64,000 bases of DNA from an uncultured Prevotellaceae bacterium (GCA_900315455.1 OMZE01000014.1:1-64000); one strand, 5' to 3'. Positions 40,917 to 51,403 are shown, counted from the first letter of the stretch. Notes: generated by a model from the sequence alone, not told the origin. A program made the numbers and translations.

Positions 40917-43223
40917 ATGAACGACCAGGAGCATATAGGTAAAGACATTGACCGCGAAGCCGCCGACAACCAACTCGTAGACCAAGCCTACGAAGAGTTG
41001 ATTGCCTGCTACGTGTCATCGCCCCACCGCAAGAAGGTCGACATCATCAACAAGGCCTTCAACTTCGCCCGCCAAGCCCACAAGGGCGTGCGGCGCCTGT
41101 CGGGCGAGCCCTATATCATGCACCCCATCGCCGTGGCCACGATAGCCTCCAAGGAGATGGGACTGGGGTCTACCAGCATCTGTTCGGCACTCCTCCACGA
41201 CGTGGTGGAAGACACCGACTACACGGTGGAAGACATCGAGACCATCTTCGGCTCCAAGATTGCGCAGATTGTTGATGGCCTCACCAAAATCTCGGGTGGC
41301 ATCTTCGGCGACAAAGCCTCTGCCCAGGCCGCCAACTTCAAGAAACTCCTGCTCACGATGAGCGACGACATCCGCGTCATCCTCATCAAGATCTGCGACC
41401 GCCTGCACAACATGCGCACGCTGAGCAGTCAGCCTGCCAACAAACAATACAAGATTGCCGGGGAGACATTATATATATATGCCCCCCTCGCCAACCGCCT
41501 CGGTCTCAACAAAATCAAGAACGAACTCGAAGACCTGAGTTTCAAATACGAGCATCCCGAGGAATACGACAGCATCAAGACCAAACTCGCCTCCACCGAG
41601 AAGATGCGTAACCTGCTCTTCGAAGAGTTTACCGCCCCTATCCGTGAGGCACTCGACCAGATGGGCATGAAATACGTGATTCACGCAAGGGTGAAGACCC
41701 CCTACTCCATCTGGACGAAGATGCAGAACAAGCATGTCACTTTCGACGAGATTTACGACATCCTTGCCGTGCGCATCATCTTCAAGCCCGAGAGCAAGGA
41801 GCACGAAATCAACGACTGCTTCAGAATCTACGTCGCCATCAACAAAATCTACAAATCGCACCCCGAACGGCTGCGCGACTGGGCCAATCACCCCAAGGCC
41901 AATGGCTACCAGGCCCTACACGTCACTCTGATGTCGAAACAAGGACAATGGGTGGAAGTGCAGATACGGTCGGAGCGGATGGACGACATTGCCGAACAGG
42001 GCTTTGCTGCCCATTGGAAATACAAGCAAGGGGCCGACGGGCGCGTGACCGCCGTGAGCGAGACCGGCGAGGACGGCGAACTCAACGACTGGCTCCACAC
42101 CATCAAGGAAATCCTCGACGACCCTCAGCCCGATGCGATGGACTTCCTCGACACCATCAAACTCAATCTCTTCGCCTCCGAAATCTTTGTCTTCACCCCC
42201 AAGGGCGAGATACGCACCATGCCGGCAGGGAGCACTGCCCTCGACTTCGCATTCCAGATACACACCTTCCTGGGCAGCCATTGCATTGGCGCCAAGGTGA
42301 ACCACAAACTCGTGCCCCTGAGCCACCGCCTGCAGAGTGGCGACCAAGTGGAAATCCTCACCTCGAAATCACAGCACGTGAGTCCCACCTGGGTACACTT
42401 CGCCACCACCGCCAAGGCGAAGACCAAAATCCTTGCCATCCTGCGGCGCAACGAGCGCGAGATACAGAAGAGCGGCGAGAACACCCTCCGCGAGTTTCTC
42501 GCTGCCCACGACATGGAGATGACCACATCGGTCATCGACCGTCTGTGCGCCTTGCACGACATCAAGAAACCGGAGAAGTTCTTCCAGGCGCTGGGCAACA
42601 AGAATATCATCCTCGGCGAAAAGGACATCGACGAAATCCTCGACAACAGTACGGGAAAGAAATCGGGATGGCGCAAACTCGTGCCCTTCCTCGGCAACGA
42701 CAAGAAACCCAAGGTTTCCGACAACACCGACGACGAGACCACCGAACTATTCCTTGTCGACAAGGACTTCAACCGCAAGAAGCCTTTCATCATCAAGGAC
42801 ACCAACATCAACCGCCTCATCTTCCCGCCCTGCTGCCGTCCCATCCCCGGTGATGACATCCTCGGCTATATCGACAACCGCAACCACATCGAGATACACA
42901 AGCGGTCGTGCGACGTGGCCACCAAACTCAAGAGCAGTTTCGGCAACCATATCATCGACGCGAAATGGGACATGCATCGCCGCATCCTCTTCGATGCCAC
43001 CATCCAGATTACCGGCATCGACCGCATCGGCCTGCTCAACGAACTCACCCATGTCATCTCCAGCCAACTCAACCTGAACATGCAGAAGTTGGTCATCACC
43101 ACTACCGACGGTATCTTCGACGGTACCATACAACTCAAGGTCTACGAGCGCAAGGACGTGAAAATCATTATGGACAGTCTGAAAGCCATCGAAGGACTTG
43201 AGGAAATCAAGCAAATACAATAA
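40917..43223 (+). CDS. Bifunctional (p)ppGpp synthetase/hydrolase, RelA/SpoT family, 768 aa
   Basis: Controls the stringent response. Domains in order: HD hydrolase (about 50-200; LLHDVVEDTDYTVEDIETIF is the HD box), synthetase (about 245-360; HARVKTPYSIWTKM and YQALHVTLM), TGS (about 420-480; EIFVFTPKGEIRTMPAGSTA), and an ACT domain at the C-terminus (IDRIGLLNELTHVISSQLNL). The intact HD box indicates that hydrolase activity is retained. It starts 29 bases after the transglycosylase gene. Confidence 0.95.
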   Translation: MNDQEHIGKDIDREAADNQLVDQAYEELIACYVSSPHRKKVDIINKAFNFARQAHKGVRRLSGEPYIMHPIAVATIASKEMGLGSTSICSALLHDVVEDTDYTVEDIETIFGSKIAQIVDGLTKISGGIFGDKASAQAANFKKLLLTMSDDIRVILIKICDRLHNMRTLSSQPANKQYKIAGETLYIYAPLANRLGLNKIKNELEDLSFKYEHPEEYDSIKTKLASTEKMRNLLFEEFTAPIREALDQMGMKYVIHARVKTPYSIWTKMQNKHVTFDEIYDILAVRIIFKPESKEHEINDCFRIYVAINKIYKSHPERLRDWANHPKANGYQALHVTLMSKQGQWVEVQIRSERMDDIAEQGFAAHWKYKQGADGRVTAVSETGEDGELNDWLHTIKEILDDPQPDAMDFLDTIKLNLFASEIFVFTPKGEIRTMPAGSTALDFAFQIHTFLGSHCIGAKVNHKLVPLSHRLQSGDQVEILTSKSQHVSPTWVHFATTAKAKTKILAILRRNEREIQKSGENTLREFLAAHDMEMTTSVIDRLCALHDIKKPEKFFQALGNKNIILGEKDIDEILDNSTGKKSGWRKLVPFLGNDKKPKVSDNTDDETTELFLVDKDFNRKKPFIIKDTNINRLIFPPCCRPIPGDDILGYIDNRNHIEIHKRSCDVATKLKSSFGNHIIDAKWDMHRRILFDATIQITGIDRIGLLNELTHVISSQLNLNMQKLVITTTDGIFDGTIQLKVYERKDVKIIMDSLKAIEGLEEIKQIQ

Positions 43224-43234
43224 ACCTTACCCCT

Positions 43235-44203
43235 ATGCGCACCCTTCTCATCTTCCTCGCCATGACACTCTCCTTCCCTGCCATGGCTGCCGGCAAATAC
43301 GACAATCCCGACACGCTCTTCGTGGCACGCGACGGCACCGCAGAATTCCGCAACATCGACGACGCCATCGAGGTGTGCCGCGCCTTCATGGACTACCACA
43401 AGGTCATCTTCGTGAAACGGGGCATCTACAAGGAGAAACTCATCATCCCCTCATGGCTCGACAACATCGAAATCGTGGGCGAGGACGTCGACAACACCAT
43501 CATCACCTACGACGACCATGCCAACATCCGCCTCGAAGGCACAGAGAAGGGCATGGGCACCTTCCGCACCTATACCCTGAAGATAGAGGGCAACGACATC
43601 ACGCTGAAAAACATCACCATAGAGAACAATTCCGCCCGTCTGGGACAGGCCGTCGCCCTGCATACCGAAGGCGACCGCCTGCGTTTCATCGGCTGCCGCT
43701 TCCTGGGACACCAAGACACTGTCTATACTGGGAAAGCCGGCACGCGCCTCTATTTCCTCAACTGCTACATAGAGGGCACCACCGACTTCATCTTCGGACC
43801 TTCCACCGCCTGGTTTGAAGGCTGTGTCATCAAGAGCAAGGCCAACTCATACGTCACGGCGGCGTCAACACCCAGCGACATCGCCTACGGCTACGTGTTC
43901 AACCACTGCCGGCTGATTGCCGACGAGGGTGTCGACAAAGTGTACTTAGGCCGTCCGTGGCGACCCTATGCCTATACTGTGTTCATGAACTGTGAGTTGG
44001 GCAAGCATATCTGCCCTGCAGGATGGCACAACTGGGGCAATGAGGCCAATGAGCAGACCGCCCGCTATCTGGAATACAACAACAGCGGTGAGGGTGCTGC
44101 CACCAACGGCCGCGCGCCATGGAGCCATCAACTGAGCAAGAAAGAGGCGGCTGCCATCACCTTGCAACAAGTGTTCAAGGTAGAGGGCAACTGGGCTCCC
44201 TGA
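43235..44203 (+). CDS. Secreted pectin methylesterase (CE8), 322 aa
   Basis: Removes methyl groups from homogalacturonan, opening pectin to lyases. A signal peptide (LLIFLAMTLSFPAMAA) is followed by a right-handed beta-helix with CE8 motifs: the oxyanion Gln and catalytic Asp in CRFLGHQDTVYT, the second Asp in EGTTDFIFGPS, and the Arg in YLGRPWRPYA. It starts 11 bases after rel and is convergent with the GH53 gene, whose 3' end is 17 bases away. Confidence 0.94.
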   Translation: MRTLLIFLAMTLSFPAMAAGKYDNPDTLFVARDGTAEFRNIDDAIEVCRAFMDYHKVIFVKRGIYKEKLIIPSWLDNIEIVGEDVDNTIITYDDHANIRLEGTEKGMGTFRTYTLKIEGNDITLKNITIENNSARLGQAVALHTEGDRLRFIGCRFLGHQDTVYTGKAGTRLYFLNCYIEGTTDFIFGPSTAWFEGCVIKSKANSYVTAASTPSDIAYGYVFNHCRLIADEGVDKVYLGRPWRPYAYTVFMNCELGKHICPAGWHNWGNEANEQTARYLEYNNSGEGAATNGRAPWSHQLSKKEAAAITLQQVFKVEGNWAP

Positions 44204-44220
44204 CCATCTCTGTCGTTCTG

Positions 44221-45498
44221 CTATTTTACCACTTTTTTCTTACCATCCACAATGATGATGCCCCTGGCACCATCCGATGCCTTGCGCCCCATGAGGTCAT
44301 AACGGCTGTCCGCCGGCATCGATGGCACCGGCATCCCATAAATGCCGAGGTCATTGCCAGCAAAGGCCTTCAGCGAGAAGAATGCGGGAGTGGGATAGCC
44401 CGTTTCATTGTTCCACAAACTGGCACAATACCAGTTGGTGGTGACATTATTGGGCTTGCCATACTCATTGGCTTCCATCCACCACCAGTAGAGGCCGTTC
44501 ACATTGGCATGGTTGTTGAGCATACTGATGAGATCGTCGGTGAATGCCTTCTGCCCTTCCTCAGAAATGGGATAGGTGGAAGAGTAGTCATACGATGCCG
44601 ACTGGGTCTGCCACTTGTAGTAATAGCCAGCCTCCACTATCTGTATCGGCTTGTCGGGATGCGAGGCCTCCAGGGAGTTGATGACGCTCTCAAGGGCATT
44701 GAAATCACCGTGGAAATAAGGATAGTAACTCAGGCCGATGATATCGTAGTCTACGTCGGGGTATTTGTCGAGCGTCGTGTAAAGGGTCTTGGCTCCCCAT
44801 CCGTTGCTGCTCAGTTCGGTATGGATAATCAGTTTGGCATTGGGGCACACCTCGCGGCAGGCCTGGGCACCCTTTGCCAGATAGAGGGCGAAATTGTCCA
44901 TCGACCCCGTTATCGACCCCGTGGTCACCCCATTTCCATTGGCATAGCACTTTCCTGTGGGCCACAACATCCCCACAGTCACCTCGTTGCCGAGTTGTAT
45001 GTCGTCGGGGGTTGCCCCATAGGCCACCAGAGCCTCAAGCACGTCCTTGGTATAAGTGTAGAGCATGTCGGCGAGTGTGGCGGGGTCGTTGCTGTTCCAC
45101 GATGCCGGTGTGGAGTGCTGCCCGGGGTCGGTCCAGGTATCGGAATAGTGGAAGTCGAGCAGGAAACGGAGTCCCGCATCCTTGATTTGCTTTCCCAGTG
45201 CCTTCACATAGTCGAGGTCCTGGCACACGCCGCTGGCAACATCGGCAGCCGAAGCCTGGGTGGGGTCGACAAACAGCCTCACGCGCATGGCGTTGAGTCC
45301 ATTGTCCTTGAAATACGCCAACAGTTGTTGTGCCGTAGCCAACCTGTTGCCATTGGCATCATAATAGATGCTTCCTGCCTCAAAATACTTGGTGAGCATG
45401 GAGATGTCGCCGCCCACTACCTTATTGGAATTGCCTGCTGTTGCCATGCCTGCCCATATGCAGAGCACTGCCAGCACAAAGAGTCTATAGTATTTCAT
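44221..45498 (-). CDS. Secreted GH53 endo-beta-1,4-galactanase, 425 aa
   Basis: Cleaves the beta-1,4-galactan side chains of pectin (arabinogalactan I). Signal peptide MKYYRLFVLAVLCIWAGMATA. Conserved parts are GGDISMLTKYFEAG, MRVRLFVDPT, FLLDFHYSDTWTDPG, the acid/base Glu in QLGNEVTVGMLWPTG and the nucleophile Glu in IQIVEAGYYYKW. The C-terminal tail YDLMGRKASDGARGIIIVDG with a KKKVVK end resembles C-terminal secretion signals of Bacteroidota, which would send the enzyme to the cell surface. It complements the pectinesterase next door. Confidence 0.94.
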   Translation of the reverse strand: MKYYRLFVLAVLCIWAGMATAGNSNKVVGGDISMLTKYFEAGSIYYDANGNRLATAQQLLAYFKDNGLNAMRVRLFVDPTQASAADVASGVCQDLDYVKALGKQIKDAGLRFLLDFHYSDTWTDPGQHSTPASWNSNDPATLADMLYTYTKDVLEALVAYGATPDDIQLGNEVTVGMLWPTGKCYANGNGVTTGSITGSMDNFALYLAKGAQACREVCPNAKLIIHTELSSNGWGAKTLYTTLDKYPDVDYDIIGLSYYPYFHGDFNALESVINSLEASHPDKPIQIVEAGYYYKWQTQSASYDYSSTYPISEEGQKAFTDDLISMLNNHANVNGLYWWWMEANEYGKPNNVTTNWYCASLWNNETGYPTPAFFSLKAFAGNDLGIYGMPVPSMPADSRYDLMGRKASDGARGIIIVDGKKKVVK

Positions 45499-45596
45499 TT
45501 CGTATAGTTTGTTTACACCACTTTTGCAAGTAAAGATTCGGGGTGAAGATGTTTTTCAAGAAGTACGGATAGCGGCATAGGGGGCGAAGCCCGGCA

Positions 45597-45944
45597 TCAC
45601 GAAAGGCCGTCGAGTTGTTTCTTCAACTGCAACAACTCCTCGCGTATGCCGATGAGACTTTCCATCACCTTGGCGCTCTTGTCTACGCCACTGCGGTTCT
45701 CGTTGAGCATCTTCCGTGCTGCAGCCAACTTAAACCCTCTCACCTTCACCAAGTTATAGATGAGACCTATCTGGTCGATGTCTTTCTGGGTATACTGCCT
45801 CACGTTGTTGCTCGTGGTCTGTGGCTTGAGGTGGGGGAACACCCCTTCCCAATAGCGCAACAGACTCTCCTTGACGTCGTACATCGCCGCCACTTCCTTG
45901 ATGGAATAATATACTTTTTGTGTCTTTGGTTTCTCCATTTTCAA
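45597..45944 (-). CDS. MerR-family transcriptional regulator, 115 aa
   Basis: The N-terminal winged HTH KVYYSIKEVAAMYDVKESLL then RYWEGVFPHLKPQTT fits MerR; a Lys/Leu-rich coiled coil (EELLQLKKQLDGL) for dimerisation ends the protein. There is no C-terminal metal-binding Cys, so the inducer is unknown. Genes of this type beside alaS are common in Bacteroidota. It is divergent from alaS, with a minus-strand -7 box near 46013-46020 (CAAAAATA on +). Confidence 0.88.
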   Translation of the reverse strand: MKMEKPKTQKVYYSIKEVAAMYDVKESLLRYWEGVFPHLKPQTTSNNVRQYTQKDIDQIGLIYNLVKVRGFKLAAARKMLNENRSGVDKSAKVMESLIGIREELLQLKKQLDGLS

Positions 45945-46116
45945 TGCCTTTGTTCCCAGTTTATCCTTTGTTGGCCCAATAGCAGAATAGTTGCAGGCTT
46001 ATTTGGGAATGCAAAAATAAGGAAAAAGGGAAACAAAACAAAATTAAAATCGAGTATTTTCATCTTCTCTTTCCTACATTTTATAATTAATCTTGTCTTT
46101 TCTTGAAAAAAAGCAG

Positions 46117-46124
46117 TAATTTTG
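46117..46124 (+). promoter_or_regulatory. Promoter -7 box of alaS
   Basis: TAATTTTG fits the consensus and excludes the long frame from 46122 as the translated start. Confidence 0.6.
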
Positions 46125-46181
46125 CACCAAATATTATCATCACCCCAACACTTTCAAAACAGCAAAATAAATAGAAGCAAG

Positions 46182-48806
46182 ATGATGACAGCCAATGAAA
46201 TCCGCGACTCATTCAAGAAATTCTTCGAGTCGAAAGGCCATGCCATTGTGCCCTCGGCACCAATGGTAGTAAAAGACGACCCTACCCTGATGTTCACCAA
46301 TGCCGGCATGAACCAATGGAAAGATATCATACTGGGCACCCGTGACCCTGAGCCACGCCGGCGTGCCGACACCCAGAAATGTCTCCGCGTGAGCGGCAAG
46401 CACAACGACTTGGAGGAGGTAGGCCATGACACCTACCACCACACCATGTTCGAGATGCTTGGCAACTGGAGTTTCGGCGACTATTTCAAAGAAGGCGCCA
46501 TCGACATGGCCTGGGAATATCTGGTAGACGTGTTGCACCTCGACCCCAAAGACCTCTACGTTACCGTGTTTGAGGGCTCTGCCGAAGAAGGTCTGGAGCG
46601 CGACGACGAGGCAGCCAACATCTGGCTCAAGCACGTTCCCGCCGACCATATCATCAACGGCAACAAGCACGACAACTTCTGGGAGATGGGCGACACCGGT
46701 CCCTGCGGTCCCTGCTCCGAAATCCATCTCGACTCGCGTACCGAGGAAGAGAAGCAGAAGGTTCCCGGCCGTGATCTGGTGAACAAGGACGACCCACAGG
46801 TGATAGAAATCTGGAACCTCGTGTTCATGCAGTTCAACCGCAAGGCCGACGGCTCGCTCGAGAAACTCTCGATGAACGTCATCGACACCGGCATGGGCTT
46901 TGAACGCCTGGTGCGTGCCCTTCAGGGCAAGCACTCCAACTACGATACCGACATCTTCCAGCCTATCATCCGCGAGATTGAGCGCATCACTGGCATGAAA
47001 TATGGCGAGAAGGAAGAGACCGACGTGGCCATGCGCGTGGTGGCCGACCACCTGCGTGCCGTGGCATTCAGCATCGCCGACGGCCAGTTGCCCAGCAACG
47101 CGAAGGCTGGCTATGTGATACGCCGTATCCTCCGCCGTGCCGTGCGCTACGGCTACACCTTCCTCGGACAGAAGGAGTCGTTCATCTACCGTCTCATCCC
47201 CACCCTCGTGGCCGAGATGGGTCCCTCATATCCCGAACTGCCCGCTCAGCAAAACCTCATCAGCCGCGTGATGAAAGAAGAGGAAGAGTCGTTCCTGCGC
47301 ACCCTCGACAAAGGCATCAACCTGCTCAATGGCGCCATGGACGAACTGATGGCCCACGGCCAGACCGTGCTCGATGGCGTGCAGGCCTTCCGCCTGTTCG
47401 ACACTTACGGATTCCCGCTCGACCTCACCCAACTCATCTGCCGTGAGCATGGCTATACCGTCGACGAGAAGCAGTTTGCCGAGGAGATGGAGAAACAGAA
47501 GGCCCGCGCCCGCAATGCCGCCGCCGTCGAAAATTCCGACTGGGTGGAACTGCGCGAGGGCGAACAGCAGTTTGTGGGCTACGACTTCACCGAATATAGT
47601 TGTCATATCTTGCGCTACCGCATGGTGACGCAGAAGAAGAACTCCTTCTACGAACTGGTGCTCGACAACACCCCCTTCTATGGTGAGATGGGTGGACAAG
47701 TGGGCGACCGTGGCGTGCTGGTGAGCGAGGACGAGACCATCGACGTCATCGACACCAAGCGCGAGAACAACCAGAGCGTGCATATCGTGAAGGCGCTGCC
47801 CAAGAACGTGGAGGCCGAGTTCATGGCCTGTGTCGACACCGACCTCCGCAATGCCAGTGCCGCCAACCACACCGCCACCCACCTGCTCGACTATGCCCTG
47901 AAACAGGTGCTGGGCGACCATGTGGAGCAGAAGGGCTCGTATGTGAGCGACGACACACTGCGCTTCGACTTCTCCCACTTCCAGAAAGTCACCGACGAGG
48001 AACTGCGCCAAGTAGAGCGCATCGTCAACGACATGATACGTCAGGACCTGCCCCTCGACGAGCACCGTGCCATCCCTATGGACGAGGCCAAGCAGATGGG
48101 CGCCATCGCCCTCTTCGGCGAGAAATACGGCGACAAGGTGCGCGTGGTGCGCTTCGGTCCGAGTTGTGAGTTCTGCGGTGGTGTGCATGCCAGTTCTACC
48201 GGCCGCATCGGGTTCTTCAAGATTGTGAGCGAGAGCAGCGTTGCCGCCGGCATCCGCCGTATCGAGGCAAAGACAGGCAAGGCCTGCGAGGAACTGCTCT
48301 ACATACTGGAAGACACGATGAAATCGATTCGCGAACTCTTCAACAACGCCAAGGACCTCAACGGCGTCATCGTGAAATACATGAGCGAGCACGACGCCAT
48401 GAGAAAGCAACTTGAAGAGTTCAAGGCCCGTGGCGTGGAGAGAGCCAAGGAACAGTTGGTGAAGAATGTGAAGACCATCAATGGCATCCAAGTGGTGAGA
48501 GCAGTGTTGCCCATCGACCCCGCAGGCGCCAAAGACCTGGTGTTCAAGGTGCGCTCAGCGATTGAAGGCAGTCTGCTGTGCGCCATTGGCTCCATCCATG
48601 AAGGCAAGCCCATGATCAACGTGATGGTGAGCGAGGACCTGGTGAAAGACCATGGCCTGCATGCCGGGCAGATGGTGCGCGAGGCAGCGAAACTCATCAA
48701 GGGCGGCGGCGGCGGTCAGCCCCACTTCGCCTCTGCCGGCGGCAAGGACACCGACGGTCTCTCTGCTGCCATCGACAAGGTGGTGGCAATGGGCACCCAG
48801 AATTAA
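46182..48806 (+). CDS. alaS: Alanyl-tRNA synthetase, 874 aa
   Basis: The start [20 protein letters not shown] is set by family alignment and by the promoter upstream. Class II catalytic motifs include [20 protein letters not shown] and [20 protein letters not shown]. The editing domain has [20 protein letters not shown] and the zinc ligand motif [20 protein letters not shown]. The C-terminal domain ([16 protein letters not shown]) is complete. Length is normal. Confidence 0.97.
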   Translation: MMTANEIRDSFKKFFESKGHAIVPSAPMVVKDDPTLMFTNAGMNQWKDIILGTRDPEPRRRADTQKCLRVSGKHNDLEEVGHDTYHHTMFEMLGNWSFGDYFKEGAIDMAWEYLVDVLHLDPKDLYVTVFEGSAEEGLERDDEAANIWLKHVPADHIINGNKHDNFWEMGDTGPCGPCSEIHLDSRTEEEKQKVPGRDLVNKDDPQVIEIWNLVFMQFNRKADGSLEKLSMNVIDTGMGFERLVRALQGKHSNYDTDIFQPIIREIERITGMKYGEKEETDVAMRVVADHLRAVAFSIADGQLPSNAKAGYVIRRILRRAVRYGYTFLGQKESFIYRLIPTLVAEMGPSYPELPAQQNLISRVMKEEEESFLRTLDKGINLLNGAMDELMAHGQTVLDGVQAFRLFDTYGFPLDLTQLICREHGYTVDEKQFAEEMEKQKARARNAAAVENSDWVELREGEQQFVGYDFTEYSCHILRYRMVTQKKNSFYELVLDNTPFYGEMGGQVGDRGVLVSEDETIDVIDTKRENNQSVHIVKALPKNVEAEFMACVDTDLRNASAANHTATHLLDYALKQVLGDHVEQKGSYVSDDTLRFDFSHFQKVTDEELRQVERIVNDMIRQDLPLDEHRAIPMDEAKQMGAIALFGEKYGDKVRVVRFGPSCEFCGGVHASSTGRIGFFKIVSESSVAAGIRRIEAKTGKACEELLYILEDTMKSIRELFNNAKDLNGVIVKYMSEHDAMRKQLEEFKARGVERAKEQLVKNVKTINGIQVVRAVLPIDPAGAKDLVFKVRSAIEGSLLCAIGSIHEGKPMINVMVSEDLVKDHGLHAGQMVREAAKLIKGGGGGQPHFASAGGKDTDGLSAAIDKVVAMGTQN

Positions 48807-48830
48807 GAAAAAACCATTAATCACAATTAT

Positions 48831-50093
48831 ATGAAAACAATAGCAAGACTTTCAATCGTCGTTGCAGCCCTGGCTATGAGTCTCTCTGCCAGTGCCATCG
48901 ACATCAAGTTCAAGAAAGACAAGACGGTGGTCGACGACATCACCTATACTCTTAACGCTAAGAAGCAGTCGGCAGTAATCGTTCGTGGCGAGCAACCCTA
49001 TGTGGGCGACGTCGTCATACCCGAGAAAATCACCGTCGACAGCGTCACCTTCTATATCGAGGAGATTGCCTCCGGCGCCTTCAAGGAATGTCCGGGTGTC
49101 ACTTCCATCGTCATCCCCGACTGCATCACGAAGATTGGCTCCTCTGCCTTCTTGGGCTGTTCGAGCCTCACCGAAATCACCATTCCTTCCCGCATCCAGG
49201 AACTGGCTGCCGACATGTTCGAAAACTGCGCCAGCCTCACCACCGTCAACTTCTCGGGCAGCGTGAAGAAATTGGGTGACGACGTCTTCAAGGGCTGTAA
49301 GTCGCTTGTCGACTTCGAGGTGCCCAGTGGAGTGACCGAGATTCCCGGAGAGGCCTTCATGGGATGTTCCGAACTGCGCAACATCACTCTTCCCTCTGGC
49401 ATCAAGAAGATTGGCAGCAATGCTTTCGAGGGTTGCACCAGCCTGGAATACATCAACATCCCCACAGGTGTGAGCAACATCGGCAGCGATGCCTTCAGCG
49501 GCTGCTCCAGCCTGAAGGAGTTCCGCTTCCCCGCCGGCGTGAGCACCATCTCCTCCAACATGTTCAAGAACTGTACCGAACTGACGATGGTGGAAATCTC
49601 CAATGCCATCCGCAAGATTGAGCACGATGCCTTCTTCGGCTGTGCCGTGCTCGACAGCATCAACCTCACCAACTCCATCACATCGCTGGGCAGCAGTGTC
49701 TTCGAAGGATGCGCCACGCTGAAGAGGGTGAAGATTCCCAATGGCCTGACAGAGGTTCCCACCGATGCTTTCAAGAACTGCTCCAGCCTCGAGGAGGTGA
49801 CCTTCTCCAACGCGCTGAAGAAAATCAACAGCGGTGCCTTTGAAAACTGCGCCAGCCTCACCCAACTCACCTTGCCCGTGTCGCTGAAGGAAATCGGCAA
49901 CGATGCCTTCGAGGGCTGCAACAATATCACCGACATCTACATCAACAGTTCGATACCCATCAAGATCAGCGGCGGCTCCTTCGCCAAAGCCACGATGAAA
50001 GAAGCCATCGTGCACGTGAAGAAAGGTGCCACCACCAACTACAACCTCGACAAGCAGTGGAAGAAATTCCTCAACATCATCGAGTGGAAATAA
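48831..50093 (+). CDS. BspA-like leucine-rich-repeat surface protein, 420 aa
   Basis: A signal peptide (TIARLSIVVAALAMSLSASA) is followed by about thirteen LRR_5 repeats of 23 residues with the pattern ITKIGSSAFLGCSSLTEITI. BspA-type proteins mediate adhesion and protein binding in Bacteroidota. The C-terminus (ATMKEAIVHVKKGATTNYNL) lacks an obvious anchor. A REP-like palindrome follows 19 bases after the stop. Confidence 0.92.
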   Translation: MKTIARLSIVVAALAMSLSASAIDIKFKKDKTVVDDITYTLNAKKQSAVIVRGEQPYVGDVVIPEKITVDSVTFYIEEIASGAFKECPGVTSIVIPDCITKIGSSAFLGCSSLTEITIPSRIQELAADMFENCASLTTVNFSGSVKKLGDDVFKGCKSLVDFEVPSGVTEIPGEAFMGCSELRNITLPSGIKKIGSNAFEGCTSLEYINIPTGVSNIGSDAFSGCSSLKEFRFPAGVSTISSNMFKNCTELTMVEISNAIRKIEHDAFFGCAVLDSINLTNSITSLGSSVFEGCATLKRVKIPNGLTEVPTDAFKNCSSLEEVTFSNALKKINSGAFENCASLTQLTLPVSLKEIGNDAFEGCNNITDIYINSSIPIKISGGSFAKATMKEAIVHVKKGATTNYNLDKQWKKFLNIIEWK

Positions 50094-50111
50094 AAGATTG
50101 AGACTATAAAA

Positions 50112-50157
50112 ACCATTCACGGGGAAACGGTCATCAACACCGTTTCCCCGTAATGGT
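50112..50157. repeat. REP-like palindrome next to the RAYT-like gene
   Basis: Long imperfect arms: 50112-50131 (begins ACCATTCACGG) and 50139-50157 (ends GTAATGGT), pairing almost fully through CGGGGAAACGGT/ACCGTTTCCCCG. A related palindrome with the same ACCATYCACGG start is at 55089-55137. There is no T tract, so it is not a simple terminator. Confidence 0.75.
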
Positions 50158-50180
50158 ATAATACACAATATCCCCCCTCC

Positions 50181-51350
50181 ATGAATGCCGCATCCTATCG
50201 TCCACGCAATCCTGGTCACGACTATTACGGCCGTGGCATTTATCTCGTGACCTTGGTGGTAAGTGGGCGAGAGGCGTTGTTCGGGCGCCTGAACAGTGAT
50301 GTGCACCATCCTGAGGTGCTGCTGTCGCCTGTGGGCGAAATGGTGCGTAAAATGTGGCTGCAGACACCCGAGAGACAGATGGCACATGGCAACCACGTAG
50401 CGGTGCATGCCTGTGTCTGCATGCCCGACCATTTCCACGGAGTGATAGAGGTATTGGAGCCCATGCAATGGAGCCTCGGCGATATCATACAAGCCTTCAA
50501 GGCCTCCTGCACCAGTCGCTGGCAACAGCAGAGCCTCCCCAATTCCACCAATCGGCCGATCTCGGTCGATTGGAGCAGGCCCGAGGTGCCGCCATGGCTA
50601 CGCGAGAAGGCCTTGCGCCACAGCAATGAAGGATCGCTCGTACGCAGCCTGTCACGAAAACAACGTCAGGAGTATTATGCCCTGGTGCAGCGGCAATACA
50701 GACCGCTCTTTGATGATGATTACGACGACACCGTTTGTCTTGACGACAGGCACCGCAAAGCCATGATTGCCTATGTACACGACAACCCGCGCCGAGCCAT
50801 CTTGCGCCGTCTGTTGCCCGATGTGATGAAAAGATGCCTGCATGTGCAGATAGGCGACCGGTCTTTTGGCGCTTATGGAAATCTCTTCCTCTTGCGGTGG
50901 GCCAACAAGGTACAGGTGCAGTGTCACAGGCGTCATCCCCAGAGTGGACTGCCGTATGAAGAGACTGCCGACTACGCACGCCAGCGCGGACAATGGATAG
51001 CGGCAGTGATGGGAGGAGCCACTGTAATAGTGACACCCGGCATCTCACGGGGCGAGTTGATGATGAAAAACGAATGTTTGGAGAAGGGATACCCTCTCAT
51101 CCATCTGCAAAAAGAGCCTATCCACTCCTACTGGAAGCCGGAGAGGCGCCGTTTCGAGGCTTGCGCTAAAGGGCAACTCTTGATACTCGCTCCGTGGGCA
51201 CTTGACGCTATGGAGGAGGTGAACGGGGTGCCCGCCGACAGCGACTATAGTCGATTTCATCACCTCAACAAAATCGCCGCCGACATCTGCGCTTTCAACG
51301 GCGAGGCTAAAATAGTGAAGATAACAGGGAAAATAGCACAAAATCAATAG
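50181..51350 (+). CDS. REP-associated tyrosine transposase-like (HUH/Y1) protein with extra C-terminal domain, 389 aa
   Basis: The N-terminal half resembles the Y1 transposase domain of RAYTs: YRPRNPGHDYYGRGIYLVTL, the HUH pair in CMPDHFHGVIEV (about residue 78), DIIQAFKASCTSRW and AYVHDNPRRA, all in the usual order. After about residue 270 a second domain follows (AAVMGGATVIVTPGISRGEL, KGQLLILAPW) with a Rossmann-like, DprA/SLOG-like look, which ordinary RAYTs lack. Single-copy RAYTs are thought to be domesticated and act on REP palindromes; a REP-like palindrome lies 24 bases upstream of this gene. Confidence 0.75.
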   Translation: MNAASYRPRNPGHDYYGRGIYLVTLVVSGREALFGRLNSDVHHPEVLLSPVGEMVRKMWLQTPERQMAHGNHVAVHACVCMPDHFHGVIEVLEPMQWSLGDIIQAFKASCTSRWQQQSLPNSTNRPISVDWSRPEVPPWLREKALRHSNEGSLVRSLSRKQRQEYYALVQRQYRPLFDDDYDDTVCLDDRHRKAMIAYVHDNPRRAILRRLLPDVMKRCLHVQIGDRSFGAYGNLFLLRWANKVQVQCHRRHPQSGLPYEETADYARQRGQWIAAVMGGATVIVTPGISRGELMMKNECLEKGYPLIHLQKEPIHSYWKPERRRFEACAKGQLLILAPWALDAMEEVNGVPADSDYSRFHHLNKIAADICAFNGEAKIVKITGKIAQNQ

Positions 51351-51368
51351 GGTTTGGTTTTTTTTGCT

Positions 51369-51376
51369 TATTTTTG
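51369..51376 (+). promoter_or_regulatory. Promoter -7 box of the GT gene
   Basis: TATTTTTG fits the consensus and places the translated start at 51404 rather than 51374. Confidence 0.6.
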
Positions 51377-51403
51377 CAATCTCATAACAAGACTACCAAT
51401 CAG

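Noticed and set aside
44119-45507. 462-aa ORF on the + strand opposite the GH53 gene
   Set aside because: Antisense shadow of a clearly coding gene with all catalytic motifs; high-GC codon bias opens opposite frames.
48852-50525. 557-aa minus-strand ORF
   Set aside because: Antisense to the BspA-like repeats and the RAYT-like gene; it only mirrors their repeats.
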